Origin: Tilletia caries
Lineage: Eukaryota > Basidiomycota > Exobasidiomycetes > Tilletiales > Tilletiaceae
Assembly: GCA_032718865.1 (NCBI GenBank)
Contig: JALUTQ010000024.1
Location: 47,501-111,500, forward strand
Direction: 5' to 3'
DNA: 64,000 nt
Positions 24,444-36,402 of the stretch are shown piece after piece. Under the pieces are notes generated by a model. That model was not told where the DNA came from, ran no database searches, and was given only the letters and a program-made list of their open reading frames with translations. Positions within the stretch are counted from its first letter, which is position 1; each line of letters opens with the position of its first letter. The position numbers and the translations under genes were made by a program.

Positions 24444-25581
24444 TCAAGCTCGGGGGGCGGACCACTGGACGCCCAAGATGAGATTGTCGTAACCTGGGAT
24501 GTGAGACAAGTCAGAGAGCGTGAGCAAGCATGTCGCCATTGCGGAGAAGGAAAAATTGTGATGCAGGAGAAATAGATACGTACCCATACCATCGACCTTT
24601 TGTCTTGCGCGGTCTGCGTCCTCCCTGAGCTCAAAGGTGACAAAGGCGTATCCTTTGCAAGCGCCAGTCTCGCGGTCGCGACCGAGGAATACTCGTGTGA
24701 CACGACCAAAGCGGGCAAACAGCTCGCGCAAGTCGTCCTCCTCCGCCTCCTCGGTGAGGTTGGTGACACGGAGAGTGGGCAAGTCGTCGCGGTTGAGGCC
24801 ACCTGGTCCACCACCCATGCGCTCGCCTGCGCCGCGGTTGGCACCTGCGCGCATGCTGGGGGGAACGTACTTGCCGCCTGTGCCGGAACCGGCTGCGGCG
24901 GCGACGGCGGGGTTGCTTGGGTCGGCGTCCATGTCGGGCATGAAGTTGCCTTCCGGGTCGTTGGCTGCGTCGGTGGCGCCGGGGATGCCCTCGAGGGTGT
25001 CCTTGTAGGGACATTTTGTGGTGAAATGAGCGCCCTTGCAGAGTCGACAGACGATGCTCTTGTTTGCGAGCTTGGCGCGCATGCTGTCCATGGCATCGGG
25101 CTCGGGCTCGTCCTGCAAGCGGATTCAACGAGGAAGAGGAACATGTTAGTCTGTATTGTCAAGAACCTGAACTGCGTTTGTTTGCCACTGACCTTCTTCT
25201 GTCCTCCGACTCCCAGCTTGATTTGGATATTCTCGCCGACCATGGTGGTGCTGGAGTGAGGGCCAGCCGGACGTCCCTGCTCCTGGCCGAACTTGGCCCA
25301 CTGCTTGCGCTCGGCGACGTCGACGTTGACCTTGGTCTTGATCAGCGTTTTCCGGATGCGTCGGGTGATCTTGACCCGCTTGCCGTCCGCATTGGTAGTG
25401 TGCTCGATGATGACCTTGACGTTGTTGCCTTCGTCACGCTCGATGATGCGGGGCTGCTCCGAGGTGGAGACTGCAATAGGAACAAGTAAGCGCGCATGTC
25501 AGTCCGCCTGTCTGCCTCTGCCTGCGTATCCTGATCGAGAGCATGCTCACCATCCTCCTCGACATCGTCGGCCCAGTTCAT
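24444..25581 (-). CDS. TIF35: Translation initiation factor eIF3 subunit G
   Basis: Four exons: 25581-25551 (31 nt, MNWADDVEED), 25470-25193, 25112-24584 and 24493-24444, 295 residues. The N-terminal half has the family block ADGKRVKITRRIRKTLIKTK followed by KQWAKFGQE. A zinc knuckle CRLCKGAHFTTKCPYKDT sits near residue 125. The C-terminal RRM has LPTLRVTNLTEEAEEDDLRE (RNP2 side) and GACKGYAFVTFE (RNP1), and the protein ends NLILGVQWSAPRA. eIF3g is part of the eIF3 complex on the 40S ribosome and promotes scanning and reinitiation. Length and order agree with yeast Tif35 and human EIF3G. It is divergent from the CID gene. Confidence 0.95.
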
Positions 25582-26100
25582 GGGCTTGCTTGCGCTGATC
25601 GCGAGAAGGACAAGACAGAGTGTTCGGTGTCAGTACAACGCCGTGCTCCACCCCCTGCAGCGCGCGCACACTTGCACTCACGGTGTTGCTGTCGAGACTG
25701 GCGCCATCGTTGCTGTGCTGCGTGTGTGTCGGTGTCGGGAGCGATGGCGATGGCGAGAAGGAAGGCGAAGGAAAGGCTCAAGCTGTGAGACTCTCGTGGA
25801 AGTCTTCAGCAGAGTCTCAAGCGGGTCTTCACCTTTTCGACCGATTTCCTCCCACCCGCTGCTCTCGACTCTCGATTCATTTGCGTGACCACCACCTGCT
25901 CAGTGCTCAGCTCAAGCCATAATCAGCCACGACTCGCGCTCAGCAAGAACGACTCGCACACACGCACAGCTGCAGACTCGAGCCGCGCGCACACGACCCC
26001 AAGGAGTCTCACGGCTGCCAGCTCATCCGCCGGCGCATACACTCGCACCTGCGCAGGGTTACGCGACCAACGCCCGTCGCTGCCTCAGCTGGTCAACATC
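25582..26100. promoter_or_regulatory. Divergent promoter between eIF3g and the CID-domain gene
   Basis: A 519-bp spacer between two start codons, rich in CA/GC short repeats (CGCACACACG type at about 25955-25995). It presumably drives both housekeeping genes. No further element can be named from sequence alone. Confidence 0.45.
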
Positions 26101-29100
26101 ATGTCCGCGGCCGTCGAGGTGAGTACCGTCTGCTCCACTGGATTAGTCTGCCAGACGCTTGCTGACTTGCTTCTATGTCTTTGTTTCCGCGCTCGCTCTT
26201 GTGTGCGACATCCGCATACAGGCAGTCACAACGGCGCTCAATGAGGCGATAAAGTCCAATAAGCTCTCGTCATCACGGGTCGACCGCATCAAAACTCTCT
26301 CGCTCGCCACATTGCACGTGGGTGTCCAGCACACTGCCGCCCCCGCTTCCAACGCAGAAATGCAAGATGACTGAGCATGCTTCTTCCATCTACAGGATCC
26401 AAGCTTTGCCAGCACAATACTCAGAGTGCATCTCAAGGCGCCATCATCACACAAGCTCACCTCTTTCTACATCTTTGACGCTGTCGCTCGCCAAGCACGC
26501 GATGTTGTGCGGAAAAACGGTGCAGGGTTCGATGTCTCGGGCGCGCAACCACCAGAAGACGACGGAACCGGCGAGGCATCCGACGAGCGCCCACAGCCCG
26601 GCACACCGGCTGCCCTAGTATCCGGCGCCAAAGCATTCCTCAGCTTCCTGGACGGTGTTGCTGAAGAAGTGACAGAGTCTACCTTCAGAGCCGTCCAGCC
26701 AGAGCACAGGGTAAGCATTCTGACGTCCACTTTTCACCTCATTCCTTTTTTCCCGTCCAACCTCACCACGTCTGGGCACAGAGGCGGTTCCCTGCAATGG
26801 GTATTACGGAAATCGCGCTCTCCATGCGCAGCGCGTGCCCTTCTTCTGGTCCTTTTTAAACTGGTCCACTCATCTACAGACGTTGGGAGCGGATAGCTCT
26901 CCGCCACTTTCACTTCACCTTTTCTCAAACAGGCCGACTAGGCTTTGATGGTTGACTAATCATTTCTCTATTTTCGATATTCCACAGGAAAAGGTCCGAA
27001 AAGTCATAGACATCTGGATGAAAGCAAATACCTTCGGCCAGGATCTGCTCGAAGACATCACCACAAAGCTGAATAGCGTAGAGGTCAAGTTGGACCAGGC
27101 TCGAATTGCAAAAGGTGAATTTCTCATCGAGCCCTGTATGCGTCCTTTCTACCTTCCCTTCCATGTTACGTCTTTCGTCGACAGGACGATCACGTGCCCC
27201 CGCACGCTTGCAACGACGCACAGGACGCAGATCCTCTGGAAAATCGCAGACTGTTTCCGTCCTGCTTCTGTCGGACGGCTTGCCTCCTCATTTTTCAGAG
27301 CAGAGGGCCCCTTTGTGCGCCCCGCGACCTCGAATCCAACCTCCACATTGGTTGCACGCTCAGTCGTTCCTCGAGAGCAACGTCTGTCTACACGGTGTCG
27401 TAACATGGCGAAGGGAAGGGAAAGGGCTCAGAAAAAGTGGCAGGACCGGTGCTGACGATGTGGTTCTTCCTGTTTTTTCCTCCCGAAACCCCCTTGTCGA
27501 CCCGACACCGTGGGGTCTCAGACCACAGCCGAGGTTCTCGTAGCAAGACGCAATCGGAGGGCGAGGTAGGTAAGTCGTCCTTGGGCTCGCCAGGGATGGC
27601 AGCCTTAGCGGACGACACAGCGGCCACGACTCCGCCTTTGGCGACTCCGGTCGCTGTGCCTGCCAATCTACTAGCTTTGCTTGGAGCGGCAGTGGGAACA
27701 TCTTCCGCGCCCGTCGCAGTCGCTCCGCTTGTGTCTCAGCCCGATGTGATGAGTTCCATCAACAGTCTTCTGGCGCAAGCTCAGGCGGCGGTTACGACTT
27801 CATCCTCAAGGTGAGTTCCTTTCGCACTCACGAATGCATTCAAGTTGCTCAATGGGCTACTTCACAACAATTCCAGCGCTCCGTCCATGTCGGCTCCCGC
27901 ACACCTTGCCTCTGCACCACGTCCTGGACCCCCGCCTGGCCCTCCACCTGGTCCACCACCACCGCGGCCCCAAACCGTCGCCTCAGAATTTGGAGCAGGC
28001 GGGCCCGGCCAGTTTGTGCATTCTGACCGCCAGCAGCCTTCGGCCGCATCGTCAAACTGGGCCCAACCTGAGTATGCGTCTAACTGGGCCCAACCAGGTC
28101 CCTCAAGCGACACTTCATCAATGATCCACGGAGACCAATCCCAAGGTCTTCATCAAGGAGGAAGAGGACGCGGACGGGGTCGTGGGCGATGGGGCGGTCC
28201 TGGCCGAGGCGACCAAGGGCACCACGAAGGCGGTTGGAACGACGAATCGACAGGTTGGGGTTCCAACAGCAACTATAACAATGACCACAGCAGGAAATTA
28301 TCCACTGGTAACATGCCAGAGGTCGACGAACTAGGTCGAACGCGGGTGACCTCATCTCCCACCGCGTCACGGAGCGGCAAAGGACCAGATCACCGCAGTC
28401 AAAGCCCGAACACAAGAAGAAGCAACGACCTCTCTGCCGACGGGATGCGAAACCCGGGTCGCTGGGACAACGAGCAAAATGCTTCAGACAGCACGCAACA
28501 ACAACAAAAACAACCCGATCCGATTTCACCAGATCCTAGCGTTGGGGATCTCTCGACATTTGATGCTCAAGCTTTCGACCCCACACACCCGCAGGCATGG
28601 ACAACACTCGCGCAAAAGTGGTACAACACAAATGGGTATATGCCTACAGCACCGCAGCTGATGATGTTGACAAGTCAGTATCTCATATCCGGGGACAGGG
28701 GCGGTTCTTTCTCTGCTGGCGGAACTGTTCCCGATTCCGACCTGGTATCGCACCAAAAGCATGTATTGACTAATCGTTCTTTCTTCACTTCTTCCAAATA
28801 TATGCCGCCGTTTCACGCTCTCCGATGATTGCCCCCGCCCCCGCTTCCTGCCGTTCCACGCCTCACTTCGATCGGGAAAAAAATTCGGGGGAAATCAGTG
28901 AATCCTATGGCTCAGCAAACACCGCAAGCTGGACAAGGCAAGGCCGGCCCGGGAGCGGCAGAATCAGGAGCGACCGATTTCTACGGCGGGAACGGATCGA
29001 CCGCATCTGGAGCTGAGGCCACCTCGAACTGGTCCAATGCAGGCTGGTCCAATTGGAACGACAACGGAGCTACGGGTGGGCAAGATCAGTACGGCGATAA

Positions 29101-29365
29101 TAGCGGCGGTGGAGGAGGATATGGAGATCAGCAATACGGTAACCGAGGCTATGGCGGTCGGGGCGGACGAGGCGGATATGGGAGAGGAGGGAGAGGTGGA
29201 GGTGGGCGCGGCGGCTATGGAGGTGGCTATGGCGGGGGCTATGGGGGAGGAGGTTATGGGGATGGAAGCGGGGGCGGTGGAGGCGGCGGTGGCCATTACG
29301 ACTCTGGAAACATGGGCGGCGGACGGGGTCGGGACGACGGCTCAGCGGCGATCAGTCTCGTTTGA
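26101..29365 (+). CDS. CID (RPR)-domain protein with RGG/GY-rich tail, Nrd1/Seb1/SCAF-like
   Basis: Seven frame-consistent exons: 26101-26118 (18 nt), 26222-26317, 26396-26710, 26988-27114, 27522-27810, 27877-28673 and 28899-29365; about 702 residues. The N-terminal CID spans the first four exons: ALNEAIKSNKLSSSRVDRIK, LRVHLKAPSSHKLTSFYIFD, a fungal insert, then EKVRKVIDIWMKANTF. CID proteins bind the phosphorylated C-terminal domain of RNA polymerase II and act in 3'-end processing or termination in the nucleus. After a linker come a PPGPPP tract, an RGRGRGRW stretch and a long GGYGG/RGGRGG tail typical of RNA-binding, phase-separating proteins. No RRM is visible, unlike Nrd1 and Seb1. The fifth acceptor (27522) and sixth donor (28674) are chosen by frame and are less certain. 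Confidence 0.78.
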
Positions 29366-29788
29366 ACACGAGCACGATCCAGCTTGCCGGACATCGATCA
29401 CAACAGCAAGACCTTTTCGAATTTTCACAAATCCACATTCCCGCACATAATGCGGCCCTCTCTCTCTGCTCTCTGCGACGTTGTCTTCGCCATTTCAAAA
29501 GGCTGTTCTTTCCAGAACGAATCAATTGAATATCTCAGCATTTGCACCTTGCACCTTCTGTTGCAGTCCAAGTTCGATCAAAGTCACCCAAGGGTTGAGT
29601 ATTGAGTGGCTGATTGATGCGAAGCGTCGTAAGAAATAATACATTGCTGACCGTGACGAGGAAGCATGTCTAAAGCGTGATCGTGCGTCCCGAGGCATAA
29701 GGCATAAGGATCCGACCCGACGGCTGAAGGCGAACAGAATAGAAGCCGGCTGGCTTCCTTGGTATGTAGTAGTGTAATGATGGCCATA
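29366..29788. other. Convergent 3' spacer
   Basis: The spacer lies between the ends of the CID gene (+) and the MFS gene (-). No coding segment is supported. Confidence 0.4.
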
Positions 29789-32276
29789 TCAGATGACGAA
29801 TCGGAACGTCGGAGACCGGTCCCCAATCGGAGCCTCCGTCTTGCCCTCCGCAACAAGTTTTTCGTACGCAGCCACCTTATGATCCCGCTTGCCCGACGCC
29901 CGAGCAGCGTTCTCCCACCGCACGTAAAACATCTGCGCAATTAGAAGCGCTTCGGCGAGGATCAGAGAGCCGAGGACAACCCAGTGTCCGGGCTTCTGAT
30001 CCTGCTTGGCAAACTTGTCCTGGTAGATGAAGGTCGCGACAAAGCTGTCCGGAGGAGATGGTGAAATAGTGAAAGTAAGCTCACTGAACTGCGGAAAAGG
30101 GGCATGTTATCACTGATCACTCACCCAGCGCAGTTGGCAACGGCTAATTGCAGAGCGACCGCTGTCGCTCGCTTGGTGTGTCCCGAGCAATTGTTGGGCA
30201 GTATTGAAAGCACACACGGCGTAGCAGGGTAGACACCCAGAGCAATCTGTCAGATAACAGAAGGAGAAGACCACATCGAAGTCAGTCAGCTGGGAGTCTG
30301 GTCGTGTGCCGAGCGCCTGCTTCCAGCGCTGACGGCAGATATTGGCAAGGATGCTCACCAAGAAGACACCTGCGTATTTTGCCTGCGCGTTCTTTGTTGC
30401 CAGCAGAATAGCGTATCCCTGCGAGGAGCCGCCAAAATTTCAATCAGCTACGGTGTTAAGATGTTGCGTTATTTCGTTCGCAAAGAATGACTGATGACTC
30501 ACCACCATGGAGATCGGCAGAAGCACCAGCATGAAGGGGACCCTCATCCGTGCACGATCAGCAGCGACGGCGACAATGACGCACATCACAGCTGCGGGTA
30601 CGTATCTGGTACGCGCGTTATCCCGAGACAGAGTAGAGGAATTTTAGTAGGCGCTCTAGACGAACTTCAAAGCGTGCTACACCTCGACACTCACGGTGGC
30701 ACTGAGAGAAGCTGGAGACGCGCCGGAGTGACGTCCGGGTACATGGACCTCAAGATCGTCGGCAGGAAGAGAGAGAACGAGTAGAGCGCGTTGAGCATGC
30801 AGAGGTACGCTAGACCGGTGAGCCAGACTTGGACCTCAAAAATGCCGCGCCGGACCTCTCTCCATTCGAACTTTTCAACCGCACTGGCGTCCACCTTTGC
30901 GCCGGCCGCAGCGGCGTTGTCGATGGCCATACGAGTACGAGCAGCATCCGAAGTCGTGTTGGTCAACTCTCCGCTCTGTTGCGAAAGGGACTCCTTGTCC
31001 TTGGTTGAGGATGCCTCCTTCTCGTTCTCGTTGGAATTCACATCGTCCGTTCCGCGCAAGGTGGCGATTTCCTGGACAGTATCCGAGTCGGTGTCGTTAC
31101 CGGCGCGCTTCGCGCTCGTGATTGCAGCGGCAGCAACATCAGGGTTCATCGCTGCCAAGCATGCTTTCCGTTCCTCCTGGGTCAGGAACTTGGCGCCGGC
31201 TATGCTGGGAGGCATAACGAGGAAACCGAGCACCGCGATGACCACCGTGGCGCAACCTTCCAGTAGGAACTGGAGACAGAGATGTGCGGGTGGGAGGGGA
31301 TCACAGGCAGATACGTGTCAGACTTCGGCCTGTGGAGACGCGCTATCATCGTCACGGGAGAAGAAGAGGAAATACTCACGATATAACGCCAGCCAGCGAG
31401 ACCCCCGACGCCATCGAGCTTGTGGATAAGATAGGCAAGAAGTCCGCCGAAAGAACCACTCAATGCTGCGGCTGCGTAGAAGATTCCGATGCGTTGTTGA
31501 AGTTCGTAGCGAGGGTACAGCAGGGAGAGGTAGAACTGAGAAACAGGGAGGAATCAGATGAGTGACACGTTGTACAGAAGCAAAGGGTCGACATACAGAA
31601 CACTCACGGTCATGCCCGGAAGGACGCCACCCTCACAAAGACCGAGGAAGACACGAATGATGACGAGACCTTCAAAGTCTTGAACCTGTTACGGAGAAGG
31701 ATGTCAGAAGGCGCCAGCGTGAGAATTCAAGACGTATACTTCACATCCGGAAACGTACCAGACATGTCAACGTTGTCACGACGGCCCAACCGAGGATCAA
31801 GGTAGGGATCCACTTGTCGCCACCAAACCTCTTGAGCAGGATGTTCGAGGGTATTTCGCTGAGGATGTATGACACATAGAAAGCAGCCAAGGCGGTGTTG
31901 AGCTGGAGGCCCTGCAGTCCGAGATCTTGAGGGAGGTGAAGTGTTTTTGCGTTGCCGATACTTGTCCTGTCGATAAAGTTGGCGAGCCTGTGGGAAGGGA
32001 AAGAAAACTTCGTCAGCGTCGAGGGTTCTTTCAATGACTGCAATGGGTCTTCTGTGTCTGTGCACTAACCATGCCAGGGTGAGGAAGGGAATTGCTGTGA
32101 AGGCCGCAGACGGGTCAGAGATCTTAAGAATTCTATCCATACACGCAGGGGGCAAATCACTCACTTCGCCAGTCGAGCTTCCGGATCGCGCGTTTGCGGA
32201 GCGCCTCCGTCTCGGCGATGGCGATGGCTTGTTGATGTTGGGCCTCGGTGAGGTTATCGTGTTGTGTAGATGCCAT
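29789..32276 (-). CDS. MFS transporter, allantoate-permease (Dal5/anion:cation symporter) type
   Basis: About eight exons; ATG at 32276-32274, stop at 29791-29789. An N-terminal cytosolic part (MASTQHDNLTEAQHQQ, then RKLDW) precedes the family block NFIDRTSIGNAK. Then come LNTALAAFYVSYILSEIPSN and LLKRFGGDKWIPTLILGWAV, a GLCEGG-type segment, and FYAAAALSGSFGGLLAYLIH and GWRYI in the next helices. The central loop is unusually long, about 110 polar residues with acidic and KDKESLSQQ stretches. The second half resumes at VWLTGLAYLCMLNALYSFSL and the C-terminus has WVVLGSLILAEALLIAQMFY. Relatives move small organic anions or vitamins with protons. The substrate cannot be told from sequence. Confidence 0.85.
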
Positions 32277-32524
32277 AATGTGCGACGATATGCTTCAGTC
32301 TAGAGAACAGATGAGCAAGGGGAGGAAGTGGGGGGCAAAGAGAAAAGGGAGGGGAGGGAGAAGAGGGAAATGTCGCTCTGCTATATGGTGTCAAGAATAT
32401 ACGCAGGGTCCAACGCAGTTTCGCAAGTCAGGCGCAAGGTTCACGACAGCAGGCAGACGCGAAGAGGGCACTCCACCACTACTGGCTACTCACACGCAAC
32501 AATTGCGGCCAGGTCGGTCAAACT

Positions 32525-32790
32525 TCAGGACACGATCTTGTCCTTGCCTTCGCGGTGCTGCGCGCTGTAAATCCAGTTGCCAAGGGAGCCACGAGTGTTG
32601 TTGGGCGTAGGCCGTAGAGGCGGCGGGGCTGTGGGAGGAAGCGGGAAGGCTTGCAGAAGGTGGCGAAGGATGTTGCGAGATGGTGGGGTGCAGTAGGTTT
32701 CCACCTTTAACTTCAGCGGGGATGTCAGGTGGTCCCGTGGTCCTGCCGGTCTGCTGGACACTGAACAGCATCGTCCAATAATATCAGCGG
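32525..32790 (-). CDS. Possible small gene or last exon, function unknown
   Basis: The minus-strand end RGSLGNWIYSAQHREGKDKI, stopping at about 32525, uses C/G-ending codons like the neighbouring genes. An ATG at about 32771 is in another frame (MLFSVQQTGRTTG). A 55-nt GT-AG intron (GTGGAA...CTGCAAG) would join the two into a ~63-residue protein. Alternatively the end is an exon of a gene with an upstream exon I could not find. No family is recognised. Confidence 0.25.
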
Positions 32791-34639
32791 GCAGCGCACG
32801 GCAACTGTCGCATCGGCCCTGGGCTCGGGGCGAAAGGAGAGGAGGAGATTGAAAAAGTCAGCGGCCAGGTCCACGGCAACCGCGCTAGTCGCTACTCTGT
32901 CTCGTCTGTCCTGAACTTATTTCCTACCACAGAGTAGTACAGACCACTGATGATGCATAACTTTCATACATGGCGACTGGAACTGTGCACCCTGTGGACA
33001 AGCGATTTGAACTGGAATTATTTTCGTGCTCATCGCTCCTCTTACCTCGTGGCAAGGTCGTCTTCTCGCTTGTTCACCGTTCACCGTGCGCTGGGGCATC
33101 AGCGCATCAGCGGCAGCCAGACGGGGCGTCGTTGATTTGAGATGTGAGAAAACCAGGTGGAAGATGCAGTAGTAGCGACTAGCGTGGGCCTGATCTTGCG
33201 GTGTGCGGGGCTCCCTGCAGGTGGGCGTTCGGACTTGCGGTCTGTGGGGAATAGGGACAACATGGGCCATGGCTGCTAGCGAGGTCGCACTGCTAAACAG
33301 GGTTTTGGGTGGTGGGAGAAGCAGGGGCAGGAAGTATGTAAGTTACAATAATGAATCGATGTTGCCATGTATGTATCGCAGGATTGGCCTTACCTTCGAG
33401 CCGGCTCTGTCGTCTGTTGCGAGCGAAGATGTCCTTGTCGTGATCCCGGCACCCCGCTCACCGTTGGTCACCCGTTTCACGATGAAGATAGATAAGAAAG
33501 ATAGAAGATGGAGGGGACGCCTTTATCGCCTTCAACCCCAATTCCACGTGGAAGAAAAACTAGATCACGTGACCCCACTTCCAGCTCGGCGCGGGGGTAA
33601 AATTGGGGTTGAAGGCGATAAAGGCGTCCCTTAGTAGGAGTTAATGAAAGGCCGGGCCGCAAGCGGCAAGATTTTAAGTGCATAAAATTCGATTCCGCTC
33701 CTTAAATTGACTTGTGCCGCCGGAAGCTGGATAAACTGGTGCCTTTTGCCGGGTTTATTAAATGTAAAAGGCTCCATCAACATTCTGAGCATGGCCACGT
33801 TGAACTTGCGGGCAAATAATCGTAACGCATCTTGTGGTCTCAAGAAAGGGTTCCGACTGCATTTTGCCCAGCAGTCTGCTGTCCACCCTCAGGCCTCAGT
33901 GCCTCAGCTCCAGCTGCAACGGAAAGATCGAACGCAACTCGCTCCTCAGCTCAGCTCGTCTATCCCGCACGGACGTAGATACTCTCCACTCGCAGGAAGC
34001 GCAGAAATATGGGACATATTGGCTATCCTCAAACGTGACGCGTGACGGTCTTCGGCTTTGGTAACGGACGCGTGCCTGTGCATTCTCCGTCGCAAGGCTC
34101 TCCTCTCCCCTTCTGGTCTGCAGCTGCGGTCGCGATGAGGAAAAGCTCTGCGAGCACATGGACGTGTGCGACCTCGATCAAGTTCAGCGGCCTACCATAG
34201 CTCGACAATCGGGTTATCTACGTCTGCGGTCTGGGACAAGCCGCACGCTCTCGACGTGATGGACATGATCGTGAAGTGCACTTGGCTGGAGAACGAGATC
34301 CCCATTGCGAGTCTGCGGCAGAAGTGGTCAGGAACGTGCGGATAGAGAATCGCCCCGAAAAATATGTCACTATTAACACACTTCGAGGACAGAACAGGGT
34401 ACTCAATCGTACCAGCGTACCAGCTTCTCCCTAAAACTCTTTCAAGATCGTCGCAGTTGATTTTCTGTTTTCTTCTCAAAGCTCAGTAGGGCAGGATCTC
34501 ATTTTCTGCCTGGACGGATGTGTCTTCGCCTCTTCACTGTTTGGGACAACTTGGCGGTGGTTTTCAGCAAAAGCCTCAGAGAAACGTTGCGTTGTCGAAC
34601 GTTTCTTTAAATGAAATAAAGTCGCAGCACAACGGCGAA
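32791..34639. other. Intergenic, start of the unstable island
   Basis: Apart from the hairpin at 33514-33630 there is no supported gene. AT content rises compared with the conserved block and reading frames are short and unbiased. Confidence 0.4.
33514..33630. repeat. 117-bp hairpin with perfect 30-bp arms
   Basis: Positions 33514-33543 (starting GGGACGCCTTTATCGCC) are the exact reverse complement of 33601-33630, separated by 57 bp. The loop includes CCACGTGG and TCACGTGA palindromes (E-box type). Flanks show no obvious target duplication. It is best described as a miniature inverted-repeat element or solo palindrome. Confidence 0.75.
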
Positions 34640-34970
34640 TTGTATTGCTATGTGGCGGACGTTATTAATGGCTTGGCCACCGAGTTGATCTCGCGACGAC
34701 AGCTAATGACATATTGAGAGGAACTGCTGCGTCCGGACGAGGTTGGTGCTGCTAGGTCATAGGTGTGTATATGGATTATGGACGCTGTGATTGACCTGAT
34801 GATGGGATGACAATCTAGGGCAACAATAGGAATAAGACAGTATCGGAATTCGGACAGAGCAAAGGGTCAGTCAAACGGTGAGCTGTGTCACCCTCGTACC
34901 GCATCATACAAAGAGAAAGACAAGACAGTCGAGCATCCCTCGAGTGGCACGATGTTATTTGCCTCCCCTT
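34640..34970. repeat. Diverged copy of the sequence upstream of kinase-like copy 3
   Basis: Shared blocks with 54770-55080 in the same orientation and order: TTGGCCACCGA, GACAGCTRATGAC, GGACGCTGTGATTGACCT, GATGGGRT, then AAAGAGAAAGACAAGACAGT, CATCCCTC and AGTGGCAC. This ties the left part of the island to the kinase array 20 kb away. Confidence 0.65.
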
Positions 34971-35341
34971 CCGCTGAGTGACTTCGTCCCCTATAGTTTG
35001 TGCTACCTTTGCCAGGAACGTTCATCATCACTAGTACTAGTACATATATATCTCAACAGACTTTGTTATGCTGCACCCCGCTCAAACTGCAGCGGGCCCT
35101 TCCCGAGTTGGATGTAGTACTGAACCCCACACTTCCTCACACATCTTCTCAGCAGTCTACCTTCTAGACCGTCAGCCTCCTTCCTGACTGCAAAAGGATC
35201 TCATTCGGAAAACAGGTACGTTTGGCCCGAGAACATCATTATTCAGTCTTCATGCCCGCTGCTCTGCATCGTTTTAGTGTCTTACTGTCCTTTCTCAGCC
35301 CACCTGCCTCAATCTTAGCCAAGCTCTTAATCACTTTCACC

Positions 35342-35974
35342 ATGATGGCGTCCGACTTCCTCGTCGCATACCAGCCCAAGATCTTCTCCGCTCTCCGGCT
35401 CTCCCGTCGGTGGACGACGTCGCCAAGAACTTCGAAAACTTCGGAGGCATCACCACCGACCGTCCGTCTGTAGCTCTCTCCCAGCCTCACAAATTACGAC
35501 CAAGCGAGCTTGTTCGGGCTCCAGCTCCTCCACAAGCACTTCGAAATGCTTGAGAGTCAGCGCCTCGTCACTTTTGGGCGCGTGAGTGTGCCAGTCGAGC
35601 TTGGCGTCCTGGACGCTACATCGGCAGTCAAGGTCAAGCCAGTCTCGTGGATATGTCTTCCGGACGAGCACAATGACTTGCCACAGCCCACCTTAATCTT
35701 CCTGGAGGACATGGAGCGGGCACTCCGAGCGATCGGCATCCATTATCTGGTGGACATCTCGACGCTCCCGAAGGAGACAGGTGCCGAGGCCAACGGCGCT
35801 CAGGTCAACATTGTACTGCCCACTGGCGCTTTCACTTCTTCGCCAGACTTCCTCGAACTCCTGTGGGCCTTGAAGGGAAACTCTGACGATCAAGCAGGCA
35901 AGTTCTGCTATCAGGTGTGCATGATCAATGGAAAGACTCGCCAACATGAGTCGTGGCACTGTACTGAGGCTTGA
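35342..35974 (+). pseudogene. Broken gene of unknown family
   Basis: A start-like segment (MMASDFLVAYQPKIFSAL, from 35342) continues with coding bias in a second frame (VDDVAKNFENFGGITTDRPS, about 35410-35480). From about 35485 to the stop at 35974 a third frame is open (NYDQASLFGLQLLHKHFEML, then LIFLEDMERALRAIGIHYLV). Two frame changes within 150 bp without good splice sites suggest frameshift mutations rather than introns. I recognise no domain, and the C-terminal 150 residues look globular. Confidence 0.45.
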
Positions 35975-36402
35975 GGCGTAGCTCATTGCCGTAGCAGCAT
36001 ACTTGTGCAAGGGACTTGTATCGTCGCATATCCATTCCAGATCTCTGTCGTTACCTCAATAGATTTTCCTTCTTCGTTTCAAGACTCTTGTTTCCGGTTC
36101 AGTATTGCACGCTGTCCTAAGATACACCTGTCCATTCGGCCATTCGAAGTTTGGTTTAGGCTTTAGGATTTTGGGTGAATGCGAAGTCGGCGAACGTTTC
36201 TCTGGACAAGAACGTAGCAAAGCAAAGGGCCGGACACGCTCCAGTTCGGGTGCATATATTTGACTGCCAGCATTGGTGACCTTTCGAAGCACATTGGGAA
36301 GGGAGACGCTGCTTCTGGTGGTTGGACCGGCTGACATGAGGTCAGAAGTAGACCGTAAGAGAAGGATAAGCGGGAAGGCAAATTCAGACCGTACTGAAAG
36401 CT

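Noticed and set aside
24197..25243. 348-codon minus-strand frame at eIF3g
   Set aside because: It runs through the real eIF3g exons in the wrong frame and across introns; the spliced model explains all family motifs.
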